The position numbers were made by a program, and so were the translations under genes. A DNA stretch of 44,739 nt from positions 1 to 44,739 of IMG/VR virus record IMGVR_UViG_3300009085_000008; one strand, written 5' to 3'. The notes under the pieces are model-generated. The model did not search any database, was not told the origin of the DNA, and worked only from the letters and a program-made list of their open reading frames with translations. Numbering within the stretch: position 1 is the stretch's first letter; each line of letters opens with the position of its first letter. The DNA is from a virus. Positions 14,562 to 24,132 of this stretch are shown one piece after another.

Positions 14562-17500
14562 TTACAGCGGTTGCCAAGCGCTCCCGTCGAAGTAGTAGAC
14601 GTTGCCATCTGTCCCCCTGATATAGCTGTAGCCGTCGCCAGCGTTCACCCCTTGGACGTAGTCGGGGATATTGGGCGACGCCGCCCCGTTGGCATGAGAA
14701 AAGAATAGTGTGCCGTCCGGTGCATAGAACTCTAGAGAATGTGCTCCATCTGACGTTGCGGTCTGACGAGCGCGAATCACCCAGCTCGAGGCCGTGTTCG
14801 CCCCAAGGTTCAGGACGAGGGAGGCGCGATTGTTGATTGCGCGTGTCGCACCGTTCTTCACCCAGTATGCCGTCTCGCCAGCGCTCTGAGACTTGTCGAG
14901 CGACGCAGAGGGTCCGTAGAACGTGAGAGCTCCAGTCGAATCGTCTATGAGGATAGCGTTGGCTGAGAGTCCGTAGTTGTAGAGCAGGAAGTCGTTTCCA
15001 GTCGTCTTGAACAGTCCCCACTTCGAGGTGGTTCCGTCACGGATAACGATTCCGCCCTGATTTGAGGCTTCGGGCCGAATGTTCATGTAGCGCTGTCCGG
15101 TGCCGGAAGTGCCCTCTCCAACCAGAATGTCCGAGATTGTCTGGACTTCCCAAGTGCTCAGGATTGTCAGGGCGCTCGGAGTCCAGCCGCTAGCGCCGCG
15201 AATCCCAAAGTGCATGTTCCCATAGTGGCTCGTGTGATTTGTGAACCTCACAGCAATGCCGCCAGCGATAACGCTCGCTGAATCCAAGAACCCGATAACA
15301 GTGTAGTTGTTGTTCGTCGCCGACAGGTTCACGAGGTTAAGCCCAGCCACGCCGTTGAATATGATGGTGTCCGTGGAAGTCACCTGCGAGTTGATTGTCC
15401 CTCGAACGTCCAGCATTGAAGACGGCGACGTTGTGCCAATGCCGACATTCCCGCTACCGTTGACCAACAGGAAGGTCCCGGAATACAGCGGGAAGCTGTA
15501 GTCATAGGCCACCCAAGTGATTCCGGTCGTGTGGTAAATAGTTGATTCACTAGCATAAGCGTCGTAGAGCTCCAACTGCGGCGTTACCCCGTCCCCTGAG
15601 ACATACAGGCCTGAGGCGGCGGTCGATTGCTCGACGTAGACTTGGTGCCCCCAAAACTTCCCGGCATAGTCGATATATGCCTTGGTGTTCGAACCCCGAT
15701 TAAACTTGAAGGAGCCGTCCCACCCAAGGGCGAACATCATGTCGTAGCCGCTCGCAACGTAGAGTCCGAGCATATTGTAGACCCCGCCAACGCGAAGGTC
15801 AGTAGACAGGCCCTCGCCGTTGAAATACCCATACCAACCGCGAATCTCTCCGTTGACGTCCAGAGCGTAGCTGGGGGAGGTCGTGGCAATGCCAATCTTA
15901 CCACTGGTAGTAACCGTCATCCTAGTCGCAGAGTTTGTCCCGATATAGAGCGGCCCAGTTGAGTTAAGGCTTGCATTCCCGGCGCTATCTTGATACAGGA
16001 CAACAGAGTATCCCCAAGTGTAGTCGTAGAGTGACAAGCTACCCGCATTCCCGGCGGCAGAGGGGCGGATAGAGACGGACGCCGCCCCGGTCGGGTGTGA
16101 GAATAGACTGTTGCCGTCAACGTGAAGGACCGCGGTAGGGCTGGTCGTTCCGATACCCACATTCCCACCGTTAGGCTGAAGGAGAAGGCTGTAGGTCGTC
16201 GCAGAGGCTCCGCTCTGGACCTGAATGTAGCCAACCCCACTGGTGATTGCCCCAATGAAAACCCCGTAGGTATTCGCGTCCGCACTGAAGATAGCGGCTC
16301 CGCCGTAGGTTCCAGCCGCAGGCACAGAGCCAATGGCTCCGCCGATTACCTGTAGCGGAACATTCGGAGCAACACTGCCAATCCCCAGACGCCCGGTTGA
16401 GGTCATCTGAATCTTCGCCGTGGTCCCGCCGCCATACCACTTGAGGCCCCCCGTCCCCGAGGTCCCATAGTTGAAGGCAATGTCTCCGGTCCCGTTGGCC
16501 CGAACGTCGATATAGCCGTTGGTCACGGAGGTTGCTATGTGTGGGCTGATAGACTGTGAGAACGTGATAGTCCCAATGGTCGAGAGGTCGAAGACCATCT
16601 CGCTCCCGGCGGTGTTCCTCGCTCCAACGGTCAGGTAGCTCGCTCCCGCCTTGTTGAGTGCGGTCAGGGCTACTGCCGCCCGGAGAGCGGCGGTCTGGTG
16701 AAATACAGCTTTTGCCCCCGAGTAGGAACCGAGAAGTTGCATAACAATCGTCCCGCTAGTGGGGTCCCCGAGCTCAGCGGCGCTCACGCGAAACGTGAGG
16801 TCGTCAAACAGGTTGTCCGACGTTGCAATCATCCAATTCCTGCGACGGCCCGCGGAGGCGGCGACGTAGAAGAGCATGGCTACATTCGCGGCGCTGGTCG
16901 CGCTCGAGTCAATCTTGATTCCCTGATAGTAGCCGGTGGAGACGACATTCAGCTTTGCGGTCCCTCCGGTTACAGAGCCGACAGTGAGGCTCCCGAGGAA
17001 CTGCTGGGTTGGGGTCGCTCCAAGAGTCATAAGCCACTGGTTGACGCCGGCCTTCGTTGTCCCAAGAATGGAGAGCTCTTCGTTCCCGTCGGTGTTGAAC
17101 CGGAGGATGTGGGCGTCCTGCCAGTTGTAGAGGTGCAGAATCTCCCCGTTGGTCTTGCCGGCGGCCAGTCCAAGGGCGTGGTTGTAGGTCCCGGAGGCTG
17201 GGGCCCGGAAGAACGCCATATAGGAACCCTGAGCCCCCGGGGGAATGGTGGAACCCGGGCGACCGAAGTAGATTCCAACCTGATTCGCACCCGGCTCTGA
17301 TTCAACCCTGAAGACCTCGGAGATGTCGGCAAGCGAGAGCGAGGCATAGCCGGTCCCAGCCGCAACCGCAAACTCAGACGAGAAGAGTGCCAGCTCGGTG
17401 TGCTGGGTTGCATTGAAGTGGTAGTATTCTCCCGCCGTTCCACCCTGAAGGTCAGTAAGGCTATTGTGGAGAACCGTTGGCGGGGTATAGGTGGAGACCC

Positions 17501-17705
17501 AGTTGTAGGCATAATCCCACCTCGCCCGGTCAGCCGCAGACACCCCACCACCAGCCGTAGCGACCGCAGTGGTCCCCTCGGAGGTGGAGGACGCGCTCGG
17601 CATCGTCCTGTAGACGTTGTCGAATTCGCGCTGAACCACCGAGGCGAACTGTGCAAGCTCTTTGCTCTGAGTCCTGAATCCGCCGATATTCTGTAGTCTT
17701 CCCAT
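14562..17705 (-). CDS. Tail fibre / receptor-binding protein, 1047 residues
   Basis: Very long Ser/Thr/Gly/Asn-rich beta protein, typical of tail fibres. Four copies of a 17-residue motif are visible near residues 437 (RLGIGSVAPNVPLQVIG), 514 (NVGIGTTSPTAVLHVDG), 601 (KIGIATTSPSYALDVNG) and 752 (NVGIGTTSPSSMLDVRG), the G-I-G-T-x-x-P...L-V-x-G repeat of trimeric fibres. The N-terminus (MGRLQNIGGFRTQSKELAQF) would join the tail. Many proteins with this repeat end in a self-cleaving S74 chaperone. Here the end is a short GDGYSYIRGTDGNVYYF segment and no S74 motif is obvious. It overlaps the nozzle candidate at its start. Host range is presumably set here. Confidence 0.88.
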   Translation of the reverse strand: MGRLQNIGGFRTQSKELAQFASVVQREFDNVYRTMPSASSTSEGTTAVATAGGGVSAADRARWDYAYNWVSTYTPPTVLHNSLTDLQGGTAGEYYHFNATQHTELALFSSEFAVAAGTGYASLSLADISEVFRVESEPGANQVGIYFGRPGSTIPPGAQGSYMAFFRAPASGTYNHALGLAAGKTNGEILHLYNWQDAHILRFNTDGNEELSILGTTKAGVNQWLMTLGATPTQQFLGSLTVGSVTGGTAKLNVVSTGYYQGIKIDSSATSAANVAMLFYVAASAGRRRNWMIATSDNLFDDLTFRVSAAELGDPTSGTIVMQLLGSYSGAKAVFHQTAALRAAVALTALNKAGASYLTVGARNTAGSEMVFDLSTIGTITFSQSISPHIATSVTNGYIDVRANGTGDIAFNYGTSGTGGLKWYGGGTTAKIQMTSTGRLGIGSVAPNVPLQVIGGAIGSVPAAGTYGGAAIFSADANTYGVFIGAITSGVGYIQVQSGASATTYSLLLQPNGGNVGIGTTSPTAVLHVDGNSLFSHPTGAASVSIRPSAAGNAGSLSLYDYTWGYSVVLYQDSAGNASLNSTGPLYIGTNSATRMTVTTSGKIGIATTSPSYALDVNGEIRGWYGYFNGEGLSTDLRVGGVYNMLGLYVASGYDMMFALGWDGSFKFNRGSNTKAYIDYAGKFWGHQVYVEQSTAASGLYVSGDGVTPQLELYDAYASESTIYHTTGITWVAYDYSFPLYSGTFLLVNGSGNVGIGTTSPSSMLDVRGTINSQVTSTDTIIFNGVAGLNLVNLSATNNNYTVIGFLDSASVIAGGIAVRFTNHTSHYGNMHFGIRGASGWTPSALTILSTWEVQTISDILVGEGTSGTGQRYMNIRPEASNQGGIVIRDGTTSKWGLFKTTGNDFLLYNYGLSANAILIDDSTGALTFYGPSASLDKSQSAGETAYWVKNGATRAINNRASLVLNLGANTASSWVIRARQTATSDGAHSLEFYAPDGTLFFSHANGAASPNIPDYVQGVNAGDGYSYIRGTDGNVYYFDGSAWQPL

Positions 17706-20700
17706 TAGCTACCGGGCACCGTAGTTTCCTTGTTCAGGCCAATGGCCGGGACAATGTCGTAGAAAACGTGGAGCTGTCTGATTTCTGGGGCCGGGCTTCG
17801 AGAGGAGAGGTAGCCCCAGAGCTCCACCGAGAAGCTCTTCACCTTGAGCCCGGGCTTCAGATTCCGAACCTCGTTCTTTTCGAGAATCACCTCGTCAACC
17901 TCGACATCCTCCTCGTTATAGATGGTAGCATACATCGAGCCAAGGGTCTCCTCGCACGAGATTCCTCGCAGGATGATGTCGAACGCTCCGGCACCTTGCG
18001 GGCGTAGCTCGGACGTCTTGAAGGAGAAATAGACGCTCCCACCCACTCCCGAGGTCGAGGTCGGGTCAGGTCGATAAATCGTCCCGTTGTATTCGGCAAG
18101 GAACCGATTGACGGGACGCGAGCTCGCATCATCGTTAGAGTCGAGACAGGCATCGTTGAACGCTGTAGTGTTCTGCCGCCACTCGCGCCACTCCCCGCTC
18201 ACAGTGTTGAAGACAAGGGTGGTCGCGTTGATTTGCGTGTAGTATTCAAGCTCTTTTGAGTCAACCCAAGAGAACGCAGAGCTCTTCTGTGTGTCCGTGA
18301 ATATATCGAGGGTTGGACGGATTCCCTCAGAAATTGGTTCAAGCCCGGAGGTCGAGAACCGGTAAAATCCATCGGAGGCGAGCCAGTAGAGCTGTTCTCC
18401 AATCTTCACCAAGGTCCGGTCCGAGATTATCCCCTTGCCAGTCGAAACAAGGTCTCGCAACATTCCGCCGTCAGCCGTCGGTGTCAGTAGGACGACGGAG
18501 CGGTTCTTCAAAACCACAATCCTGTCTATCGCACTCCCAAGAGCCTTGATTGAGTCGCCGTCGTTGAACTCGACATCGACGACATACGAGGCGTCGTTGG
18601 GGAAGACGTCATACTCGACAGCTCCGTCCCCGGAGGCACTCGAGCGAAAAATCTTGTTCTTCTGAATTTTGCCGGACAGCGTCGCCCCATACAGGTAGGC
18701 CACGTTCCCGCCAACCACCACACCGGCGGCGTCAAGGGCCCCATCGTCCGCAACGTCTCTGCCTATGTAGGTTATCGCGTCCCCCCAGTTGTCGGACCAG
18801 TCTTCTCCCTTAATGGATACGGGGGTGTCGAGAACCGCGTGTTGGTGCTTGAGCGTCGCATTCCACACCGTTGTGGCCTCAAACGCATCTGAGGTGAGGT
18901 CCACCTTTTTGACCAGAGCATAGTCGCCCTCCCCATCCTTTCGGAGCCACACATTGACGTTCTTCCCTCGTCTGGAGATGAGGGTTGGAGAAACGTGCAG
19001 GTTCAGGTCTATCGCCCGGTTGCCGTCAGACGTAAGGGCCCCATCACCGAAGACCACATACCGGTCGGCCTGTCCGTCATAACGGACAACCACGAATTCC
19101 CCAGATGAGGTTGGAAACGCATCCAAGAAGTATGGATAAGCCACAACGGTCCGGGTGAGGACCGCGGTGCCGGCCATATTGTAAACGACAACAGTGCCAG
19201 CGGCCACTACGACAAGATACTCTCCGAGCGCGAACATTCTGAACATCGTCCCAGACGTAAACGCCGAAGACTTCCACAGAGAGAACGTCCCCGGGGTCGC
19301 GTAGGAAGAGCGATAGATGTTCCCGTCGTATCGAGCAGTGAAGATGTAGCTCTGCGTTGGAACCGCGGCACATGCGACAGGCATCGTTGAGACTGCGGCG
19401 GCAGAGAATATGGTCCCGCCGGCGTCGTTGTGGACCGTGGTCGTGATGCTTCCGCCAGCGGCAACCCCAGAGACGTCGAGGACGATAATCCCGGCCCCGT
19501 TTGTTACTCCGTAGTTTGTTGCCGGGTAGACAGCTTTTCCGCTCCCCATGCTCGCACCAGACATCGGAAGACTGTAGGCAGATTCAGGCATATAGGTCAG
19601 CGCTGAGCCATTGGCGCCAGCCTGAGCCCCAGCGAATGCGACAGCGTAGCGGCTCGAGCCAACCCGGATAACTCCAACCCGATACCCGCCAACATCTCCG
19701 ACAATATCCCCACGAAAGACTGGGACGGTGTAGCCCGAGACGTCGTTAGCAGAATAGAGCTCGGTCCCAATGGATTGCATGTTCTCAAGGTCGTAGCTGA
19801 GAACCCACAGATAGCGGGTGGTCCCGGCGGTTGCCGAGTAGACAATCTGAAGAGCCGTTCCGACAACCTGTAGGCCTTCAATCTGCCCCATAGAAGAATA
19901 CCCCGAGGGAATAGAGGTGGAGACGCTGGTCGTCGAACCGTCTTCAAGATTGTGGATGTTTACCGTGTTTGCACCCACCACCTGAATAACCTTTCGGTCA
20001 TACGCAACACCCTTCATCCACGGGCCAAGGGCGGGCGCATTCAGCCCAGAGATTGCCTCATACTCAATGGTATCGGTCACGGTGACAGCCGGTTGCTCGA
20101 TAAGAGAACTCTGTTGTCCGTCGTCGTATTCAACAGACAGCGCGACCTCGTAGCTCCCCTCTGGGAGCGGGTCGGTCGCCTCGATAGAGCGGGTCGCCGT
20201 GGGCGCCGCCATAAGCGCGTCTGGAATCTCTAGGTCGGCCCGCTCAAAGATGAAGCGGTCGATAGAGCCTATCCCGGTGACAGAAAAACCCTTCGTCCTG
20301 AAGCCGGTCATATAGCGGTCCCCACCGGTCCCGGTCGTGAGCCGGAGCTCGTCTAGCTGGTCCCAGAGCCGGGTGGCCGCATAGGTAGTCATAAAGCTCT
20401 CGCGTAGCGGGTAGCGGCAGACATAGAAGTCGTTCCCGGCTGTAGAAAACTCGGGGAAATTGGCAAGGTCAACCCCAGCCTGAACGTCGAGATACGGAGA
20501 GCCGCTATTGTAGCTCGAGGCAACAACGAGAAGGAAATTGTTATCGGCGCTGAAGTCTGTCCGGCAGATGATATATCCGGCAAGAGCGTTCGAGTCGATG
20601 ATGGACGAGTGCGCCCCGGTGAACGATTGAAGGGAGAGTCTTTGCCCCGCATACCCGTTCGAGCGAACCTTGTAGAACTGGGTTAGATTCATCCAAGAGT

Positions 20701-21052
20701 CGGTCCAAGCAGAGCCGCTCCAGTAGGGCCGCACGAACAGCCCAACAGCCGATAGGTATGAAAGCCCGGTGTTAATCGAGATGAACTGGTTGTAGGAGCA
20801 CAGGGCCGCGGTGACAGCCTTTCCACCGTGGTCTGGGACATAAAACTGCTTGATTCTGCGCGTGTTCACCGTAGCAACGGTTGAATACGAGCCGGGAGTG
20901 GTGAACACAGAGGCCATCCCGTCCTCGAGGACCAGTCGCCCCTTGAGGCGCGAGGCGCGAAGGTTCACGAAGTTTTGGGCGTGGCCCGGCTGGGGTTCAT
21001 TCACCCCAGTCATCAGGCCGAAGAACTCTTTGATTGACAGCGATTTCGCCAT
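17705..21052 (-). CDS. Large tail nozzle / stabilisation protein candidate, 1115 residues
   Basis: Beta-rich 1115-residue protein beginning MAKSLSIKEFFGLMTGVNEP, then HAQNFVNLRASRLKGRLVLE. Repeated beta-strand-turn patterns with aromatic and Gly/Ser turns look propeller-like. Its length and place directly after the adaptor genes fit the tail tube/nozzle component of short-tailed phages (the role of P22 gp10 or T7 gp12), but I cannot show homology by eye. The start at 21052 overlaps the stop of the adaptor gene. The extension upstream to 21127 runs through that gene and is rejected. The tail fibre follows with an overlapping start. Confidence 0.7.
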   Translation of the reverse strand: MAKSLSIKEFFGLMTGVNEPQPGHAQNFVNLRASRLKGRLVLEDGMASVFTTPGSYSTVATVNTRRIKQFYVPDHGGKAVTAALCSYNQFISINTGLSYLSAVGLFVRPYWSGSAWTDSWMNLTQFYKVRSNGYAGQRLSLQSFTGAHSSIIDSNALAGYIICRTDFSADNNFLLVVASSYNSGSPYLDVQAGVDLANFPEFSTAGNDFYVCRYPLRESFMTTYAATRLWDQLDELRLTTGTGGDRYMTGFRTKGFSVTGIGSIDRFIFERADLEIPDALMAAPTATRSIEATDPLPEGSYEVALSVEYDDGQQSSLIEQPAVTVTDTIEYEAISGLNAPALGPWMKGVAYDRKVIQVVGANTVNIHNLEDGSTTSVSTSIPSGYSSMGQIEGLQVVGTALQIVYSATAGTTRYLWVLSYDLENMQSIGTELYSANDVSGYTVPVFRGDIVGDVGGYRVGVIRVGSSRYAVAFAGAQAGANGSALTYMPESAYSLPMSGASMGSGKAVYPATNYGVTNGAGIIVLDVSGVAAGGSITTTVHNDAGGTIFSAAAVSTMPVACAAVPTQSYIFTARYDGNIYRSSYATPGTFSLWKSSAFTSGTMFRMFALGEYLVVVAAGTVVVYNMAGTAVLTRTVVAYPYFLDAFPTSSGEFVVVRYDGQADRYVVFGDGALTSDGNRAIDLNLHVSPTLISRRGKNVNVWLRKDGEGDYALVKKVDLTSDAFEATTVWNATLKHQHAVLDTPVSIKGEDWSDNWGDAITYIGRDVADDGALDAAGVVVGGNVAYLYGATLSGKIQKNKIFRSSASGDGAVEYDVFPNDASYVVDVEFNDGDSIKALGSAIDRIVVLKNRSVVLLTPTADGGMLRDLVSTGKGIISDRTLVKIGEQLYWLASDGFYRFSTSGLEPISEGIRPTLDIFTDTQKSSAFSWVDSKELEYYTQINATTLVFNTVSGEWREWRQNTTAFNDACLDSNDDASSRPVNRFLAEYNGTIYRPDPTSTSGVGGSVYFSFKTSELRPQGAGAFDIILRGISCEETLGSMYATIYNEEDVEVDEVILEKNEVRNLKPGLKVKSFSVELWGYLSSRSPAPEIRQLHVFYDIVPAIGLNKETTVPGS

Positions 21053-21927
21053 TATCCCACCGATACCGAAGATTTGACTTCCGAGAGTGCAATCTCCACC
21101 ATGCGTTTGACAATCTCGCCATCCCAAGTATCAGCAAGGGTGAGGTCCCCGGAGGAGAACTCGTCGAAGATGACAAGCGTGTCGATAGCGTTCGTCCCGG
21201 AAACGAAGACGGCCTTCTCGTCGAGAATGGCCTGAGACGTAGACGCGATTGACTGAATGCGGCCAATGGCTCGAGCCACATTGCTGGCCCGGGTAAGAGC
21301 CGCAAGAATCTTGCCGACATGCGCCGCAACAAAGGGGCTGTTCGTCGTGTCGTTCACAGCCCGGCTCGAACTCACGGTCGAGCCAGTCCCAACGATATAC
21401 GAGGTCCCGACAGTGCCGCTCGTGCTCGCCGCAACAATGTCGTCGGGGATTGCAATGTAGCGCCCCTGAACGGTCGCGGTAGCACCACAGCCGATTGTGA
21501 CGAGCTTGCCGTCCTTCTCGAATACGACGGGCCTCGTGCTCGAAGGGCTGATAAGGTCGCGCCCAGCGCGAATCTTGGAGACATCTTTATCGTCCACAAA
21601 AGTGAACGATTGATTGTTGGGAGATGTCCCGGTCCCGCGGAGGTCGAGGAAGTGCCACGCATCCGAGGGGAGCGCCACCTCGTTCGAGGCCAGCGTGAGG
21701 ACACCTGATTCCCTCACGAGCTCAGGCATGAGCTCCGCGAAGCCCTTGCGCCCGAGCTGGAGGAATGTATCGCGAACAAGGTCTTTGACGGCCCGGTTCT
21801 GATACCGCTGGAGCTGGGCCGAGGTGAAGCGCATATTTGTATCACCGGACGCGAGGGCGTCTGTCCGGGCGTCCTGAAGGCGGTTGGCCGCTTCGATGAT
21901 GTTCGCATTGAACCGTGATGTGGCCAT
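21052..21927 (-). CDS. Head-tail adaptor protein, 291 residues
   Basis: N-terminal helices (FNANIIEAANRLQDARTDAL; FTSAQLQRYQNRAVKDLVRD) followed by LPSDAWHFLDL and a beta-rich middle, then a C-terminal helix (DGEIVKRMVEIALSEVKSSV). This helical front plus LP-x-D-x-W motif is typical of podovirus adaptor proteins that bind under the portal (as P22 gp4 and T7 gp11 do). A long beta insertion around residues 95-190 makes it larger than the minimal adaptor. It overlaps the second adaptor-like gene upstream and the nozzle candidate downstream through one-base stop/start overlaps. Confidence 0.7.
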   Translation of the reverse strand: MATSRFNANIIEAANRLQDARTDALASGDTNMRFTSAQLQRYQNRAVKDLVRDTFLQLGRKGFAELMPELVRESGVLTLASNEVALPSDAWHFLDLRGTGTSPNNQSFTFVDDKDVSKIRAGRDLISPSSTRPVVFEKDGKLVTIGCGATATVQGRYIAIPDDIVAASTSGTVGTSYIVGTGSTVSSSRAVNDTTNSPFVAAHVGKILAALTRASNVARAIGRIQSIASTSQAILDEKAVFVSGTNAIDTLVIFDEFSSGDLTLADTWDGEIVKRMVEIALSEVKSSVSVG

Positions 21928-23141
21928 TAGAACCCCAGCTTCCTAGAAGAAGTATCAATCCTCACGGTCGGCTGAAGGACCGTGTGCTTCGAATGCCCGA
22001 CAGACGTTTTCGCGAGCTCGTAGCGGGCGTCGAACTCTCCGCCGGCGAGCCGGGCAAGCGTCCCATATCGAAGCGCTTCATCCCACTCGGGGCCGATAGT
22101 TGGGTCGCCCTCTTCGTCGTCGTTGATTCCCCCGGGACCAAGGACGCAGTCAATCGAGACAACCCCGGAGCTTGTCGGCCCAACGGGGTAAACCTCAAGC
22201 TCTGCGTCCCCGAGGGCGAAGACGAACTCGGGAACTCCAGTCGGGTCGTAGGTGTCGGTATCCTCGGTGATAGCCTGCCGGTCAGCCTCGCTGACGACAA
22301 GGTCGAGGTCTTCTCCATCCAGCCGGACCGTATCGCCAACGTGATTCAGCTTTAAGATTGTTGCGGCAGTGTTCTTCCCATCCGGTAACGGGACGAGCGG
22401 TGTCATCCCGCCGTAGTATTTTGTGGTCACGGCGGTGATGAGGCTTGCACTCTCAATGGTCATCCTCAGGCTGGTGTAGCTGAGCCCCCCAACGAAGACA
22501 GGGTCGTCGTCCTGATTGAAGGTCAGAACGGTGGCCCACGTAGAGCCATCCCACGAGCCCTCGATTGTCCCAAAGTATTCGACACCAAGACCAAACGGGG
22601 TGGAGGATACGGTTACGTCTACCTCGATAGCAAACTTCTCCGCGTTCCCAGAAATGACCGTGTTGGTGAGAAGAGTGGCGACATAAACCTCCCAGCTGTC
22701 CGGGGCGGTCACACCATCGGTGTAAACCCCGTGGCTGGAGAGGACGACCTCGGAGCTACTGTTGACGGCTGTGATGTGCCCCACACCGGCAACGTAGGGG
22801 CCACTGTAGAACACTATCAGCTTGCCGACATCGCTACCGGCGAAGTCGCCAAGGGTTGTGTCAGAGAACGTCAGCGAATCCCGGTTCCAAGTCCCGTCCA
22901 TCGTAGAGCCTCCGCGCCCTGCAATGATTACCGGGGTGATAGTGTAGGGCTTACTCCCAGAGACCTCTGGGGCCTTGAACTGAAAGAGGACGCCCTTCTT
23001 GACTGGATGGAATTGCAGGCAGAGCTCGCGCTCCACCTGATACATTGCGTCAAAGATGTCCTCTGGAACATAGCCCTTCGCTTCGACGCGGTCAAGCTGT
23101 CTCTGCACAAAGGACAGGTTTCTACCAATCCGTCCTACCAT
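21927..23141 (-). CDS. Second adaptor-like head completion protein, 404 residues
   Basis: N-terminus (NLSFVQRQLDRVEAKGYVPE; IFDAMYQVERELCLQ) and C-terminus (IGPEWDEALRYGTLARLAGG; DARYELAKTSVGHSKH) resemble the helical ends of adaptor proteins. Between them lies a beta-sandwich insert of roughly 200 residues (about 60-260) rich in Gly/Thr/Val. The likely role is in the head-tail junction, either as a second adaptor ring or as a capping protein with a surface domain. No database confirmation. It starts four bases after the SAP-like protein gene and overlaps the 291-residue adaptor. Confidence 0.6.
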   Translation of the reverse strand: MVGRIGRNLSFVQRQLDRVEAKGYVPEDIFDAMYQVERELCLQFHPVKKGVLFQFKAPEVSGSKPYTITPVIIAGRGGSTMDGTWNRDSLTFSDTTLGDFAGSDVGKLIVFYSGPYVAGVGHITAVNSSSEVVLSSHGVYTDGVTAPDSWEVYVATLLTNTVISGNAEKFAIEVDVTVSSTPFGLGVEYFGTIEGSWDGSTWATVLTFNQDDDPVFVGGLSYTSLRMTIESASLITAVTTKYYGGMTPLVPLPDGKNTAATILKLNHVGDTVRLDGEDLDLVVSEADRQAITEDTDTYDPTGVPEFVFALGDAELEVYPVGPTSSGVVSIDCVLGPGGINDDEEGDPTIGPEWDEALRYGTLARLAGGEFDARYELAKTSVGHSKHTVLQPTVRIDTSSRKLGF

Positions 23142-23144
23142 TGG

Positions 23145-23585
23145 TTACTCCTGCTCGGTGATAAGGGGCGTCGGGGGAGAGGCGAGCTTCGCCTGAAGCT
23201 CTTTCACGGTGTCGTTCTTTGAGGCCGAAATACCCTTCTCGCGGCACTTCTCAATGAGCTGAGCCTTGGTCGCGGTGGAGGGGTCGAACTCAACATCCAT
23301 GCTGATTTCCAGCGGGCTGTCATCATCCGAGGCTGGAACCTCAACGGCGTCAGGGGCGCTCTCAGGCGCACTGCCGCTATCCTCTTGGACCGGCGCGGGC
23401 TCAGCGGGCTTGGGAAGCTCGCCGATAATCTCGCCGTCCTTAGTGCATTCGAAGAGAACTCCCTTGTTGTTGGCAAGCATCCGCTTGCCGGTTGTGTCGT
23501 CGAAATACGTGGGAGCATCGAAAATCTTAAACCCGCCAATGTCAACCGGCAGGGTCGCTTTGCAACCTACAAGCTTCACGAACAT
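23145..23585 (-). CDS. Hypothetical protein with C-terminal SAP/HeH-like motif, 146 residues
   Basis: The first 55 residues form a beta-rich domain (MFVKLVGCKATLPVDIGGFK; GKRMLANNKGVLFECTKDGE). An acidic Pro/Ser/Ala linker (about 58-98) follows, and residues 103-135 read TKAQLIEKCREKGISASKND then VKELQAKL, the two-helix pattern of SAP/HeH DNA-binding motifs that often end phage structural proteins. The function is unknown and it is likely a minor virion or head-completion component. The gene lies after a strong terminator and before the adaptor-like genes. Its ribosome site is AAGGAAGGGAAGG. Confidence 0.65.
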   Translation of the reverse strand: MFVKLVGCKATLPVDIGGFKIFDAPTYFDDTTGKRMLANNKGVLFECTKDGEIIGELPKPAEPAPVQEDSGSAPESAPDAVEVPASDDDSPLEISMDVEFDPSTATKAQLIEKCREKGISASKNDTVKELQAKLASPPTPLITEQE

Positions 23586-23666
23586 TTGTCTACCCTTCCC
23601 TTCCTTTGTAACATTCCGGCTGTTATCAAGAGATTCAGCCGTTACTATTAATGTGTCGATTACCCA

Positions 23667-23709
23667 TTAAAACAAAGGGCCGGTAGCCTTTCAGGAGCTC
23701 CGGCCCTTT
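23667..23709 (-). terminator. Intrinsic terminator between capsid and tail genes
   Basis: Stem AAAGGGCCGG (23700-23709) pairs with CCGGCCCTTT (23674-23683), with a 16-base loop, followed on the minus strand by TGTTTTAATG. It follows the 106-residue decoration candidate. The symmetric A/T flanks could let it act on both strands. Confidence 0.85.
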
Positions 23710-23729
23710 CAATCAGACTTCAGGCTTGG

Positions 23730-24050
23730 TTAGACAGACACCAAGTCAGCCGTCGCCTTCCACGTTCCATCCGTCAGACCACGCGCTCCGCATTTCACGA
23801 AGATTGCTTGGTCAGCCGCCGTAGCGGTGAGGGGGATATACATGGAGCCGTTAGGCGCTTGCGCATACGACGTTCCCAGCGCGGCAGAGGTGACTGTGTC
23901 GCCGGAGCCGAAAATCAGGTGGAACTTGAAATTCCCGTTGGTGAGCTCGAGAACGCTCGCCTCGTCGGGATATGCGTAGCCGCCAGTGGCGACGGTCGCA
24001 GACGGGTTTTGAGTCTGAACCACAGGTTGAAGATGAGCTTGCTTTGCCAT
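23730..24050 (-). CDS. Capsid decoration / minor head protein candidate, 106 residues
   Basis: Small beta-rich protein: ASVLELTNGNFKFHLIFGSG, then NGSMYIPLTATAADQAIFVK and a C-terminal DGTWKATADLVSV. There are no charged helices. Gene position immediately after the major capsid gene and size near 100 residues fit a decoration or cement protein, but I recognise no specific family. It is the last gene before the strong terminator at 23667-23709. The capsid gene upstream ends in a G/C hairpin (24092-24116), which might set relative expression. Confidence 0.6.
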   Translation of the reverse strand: MAKQAHLQPVVQTQNPSATVATGGYAYPDEASVLELTNGNFKFHLIFGSGDTVTSAALGTSYAQAPNGSMYIPLTATAADQAIFVKCGARGLTDGTWKATADLVSV

Positions 24051-24091
24051 TGTAATGGCCTTTCATTCATGCAACGGTGTGAAGAGCTCGC

Positions 24092-24116
24092 GGGGTCCGC
24101 CATTGCTACGGACCCC
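24092..24116 (-). other. G/C-rich stem-loop after the major capsid gene
   Basis: Minus strand GGGGTCCG-9 nt-CGGACCCC, a perfect 8-bp stem in the 82-base gap between the capsid gene and the 106-residue gene. There is no T-run, so it is more likely an mRNA-stabilising or processing structure than a strong terminator. Confidence 0.6.
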
Positions 24117-24132
24117 GGTCATAGCTCAGAAA

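Noticed and set aside
23610-23672. Possible promoter TTGTTT-17-ATTAAT after the capsid terminator
   Set aside because: Both boxes are poor matches and differ from the uniform TATATT set, so I did not list it. The tail genes may be served by read-through.
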